DNA of 64,000 nucleotides from Diadema setosum (Eukaryota; Echinodermata; Echinoidea; Diadematoida; Diadematidae). The notes under the pieces are model-generated. The model saw nothing but the letters and a program-made list of their open reading frames with translations. It ran no database searches and was not told the DNA's origin. Shown piece after piece: positions 63,955 to 64,000 of the stretch (positions are counted from its first letter, which is position 1; each line of letters begins with the position of its first letter). Made by a program: the position numbers and the translations under genes. Location of the stretch: assembly GCF_964275005.1 (NCBI RefSeq), contig NC_092692.1, forward strand, positions 14,391,584 to 14,455,583. The letters are read 5' to 3'.

Positions 63955-64000
63955 CCCTGCTATAAGGTAAGGGGTGGAGGTGACTGCACTCGATTAGTGG
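63955..64000. repeat. Partial third copy of the duplicated segment
   Basis: CCTGCTATAAGGTAAGGGGTGGAGGTGACTGCACTCGATTAGTGG parallels ACGGTAAGTGCATGGCTGAGGTGACTATACTCTCGATAGTTGTGG at the end of copy 1 and GGCTATAAGCAGGGAGGTG in copy 2. It runs off the window. Confidence 0.5.

Overview
This window is nuclear DNA from a multicellular marine animal, most likely an echinoderm and possibly a sea urchin. Genes are split into small exons with GT-AG introns. The intergenic and intronic DNA is AT-rich and full of microsatellites, homopolymers, foldback elements and MITEs. At 28.6-30.6 kb there is an apparently intact element with long inverted arms built from 15-bp tandem repeats and an 8-bp target duplication. 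That architecture was described for the TU foldback elements of Strongylocentrotus. The species call is inference; the exon structures and repeat ends were read directly.

Genes from left to right: (1) CANT1 on the minus strand, with only its N-terminal coding exon inside the window (1049-1676). (2) A small unrecognised basic protein on the minus strand, first exon at 9473-9643, head to head with TEFM. (3) TEFM, the mitochondrial transcription elongation factor, plus strand, 10374-15658; five phase-compatible exons give 359 residues. (4) COX19, a copper/cytochrome-oxidase assembly factor, minus strand, 19894-23896; three exons give 91 residues. It converges on TEFM, so two nuclear genes for mitochondrial proteins lie side by side. 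(5) An unrecognised gene encoding an RG-rich protein with an RRM-like domain, plus strand, 27391-40512; six phase-compatible exons give 396 residues. (6) A METTL27-like (WBSCR27-like) SAM methyltransferase, minus strand, 48961-55885; five exons give 220 residues. A possible minus-strand exon at 61.08-61.33 kb is left unassigned.

Mobile DNA fills most of the rest. It includes a family of roughly 180-200-bp TA-flanked MITEs with CAGTGGACTCCCGTTATAACG ends (five good copies) and a related 2-kb element at 40.86-42.91 kb; two TTAA-flanked palindromic MITE families; three unrelated-looking but similarly built repeats that start with a hairpin (16.7, 21.07 and 31.88 kb); a nest of hAT-like elements at 43.74-47.91 kb with an 8-bp duplication and internal 165-bp and 265-bp satellites; a Tc1-like MITE at 49.28-50.25 kb; a CR1-like LINE at 56.2-59.95 kb and a second truncated LINE at 52.6-53.26 kb; and two large foldback elements at 60.6 and 63.3 kb.

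The host genes share no operon-like logic. TEFM and COX19 both serve the oxidative phosphorylation system. The other genes look independent. No tRNA, rRNA, CRISPR, LTR retrovirus-like or Polinton-like sequence was recognised.
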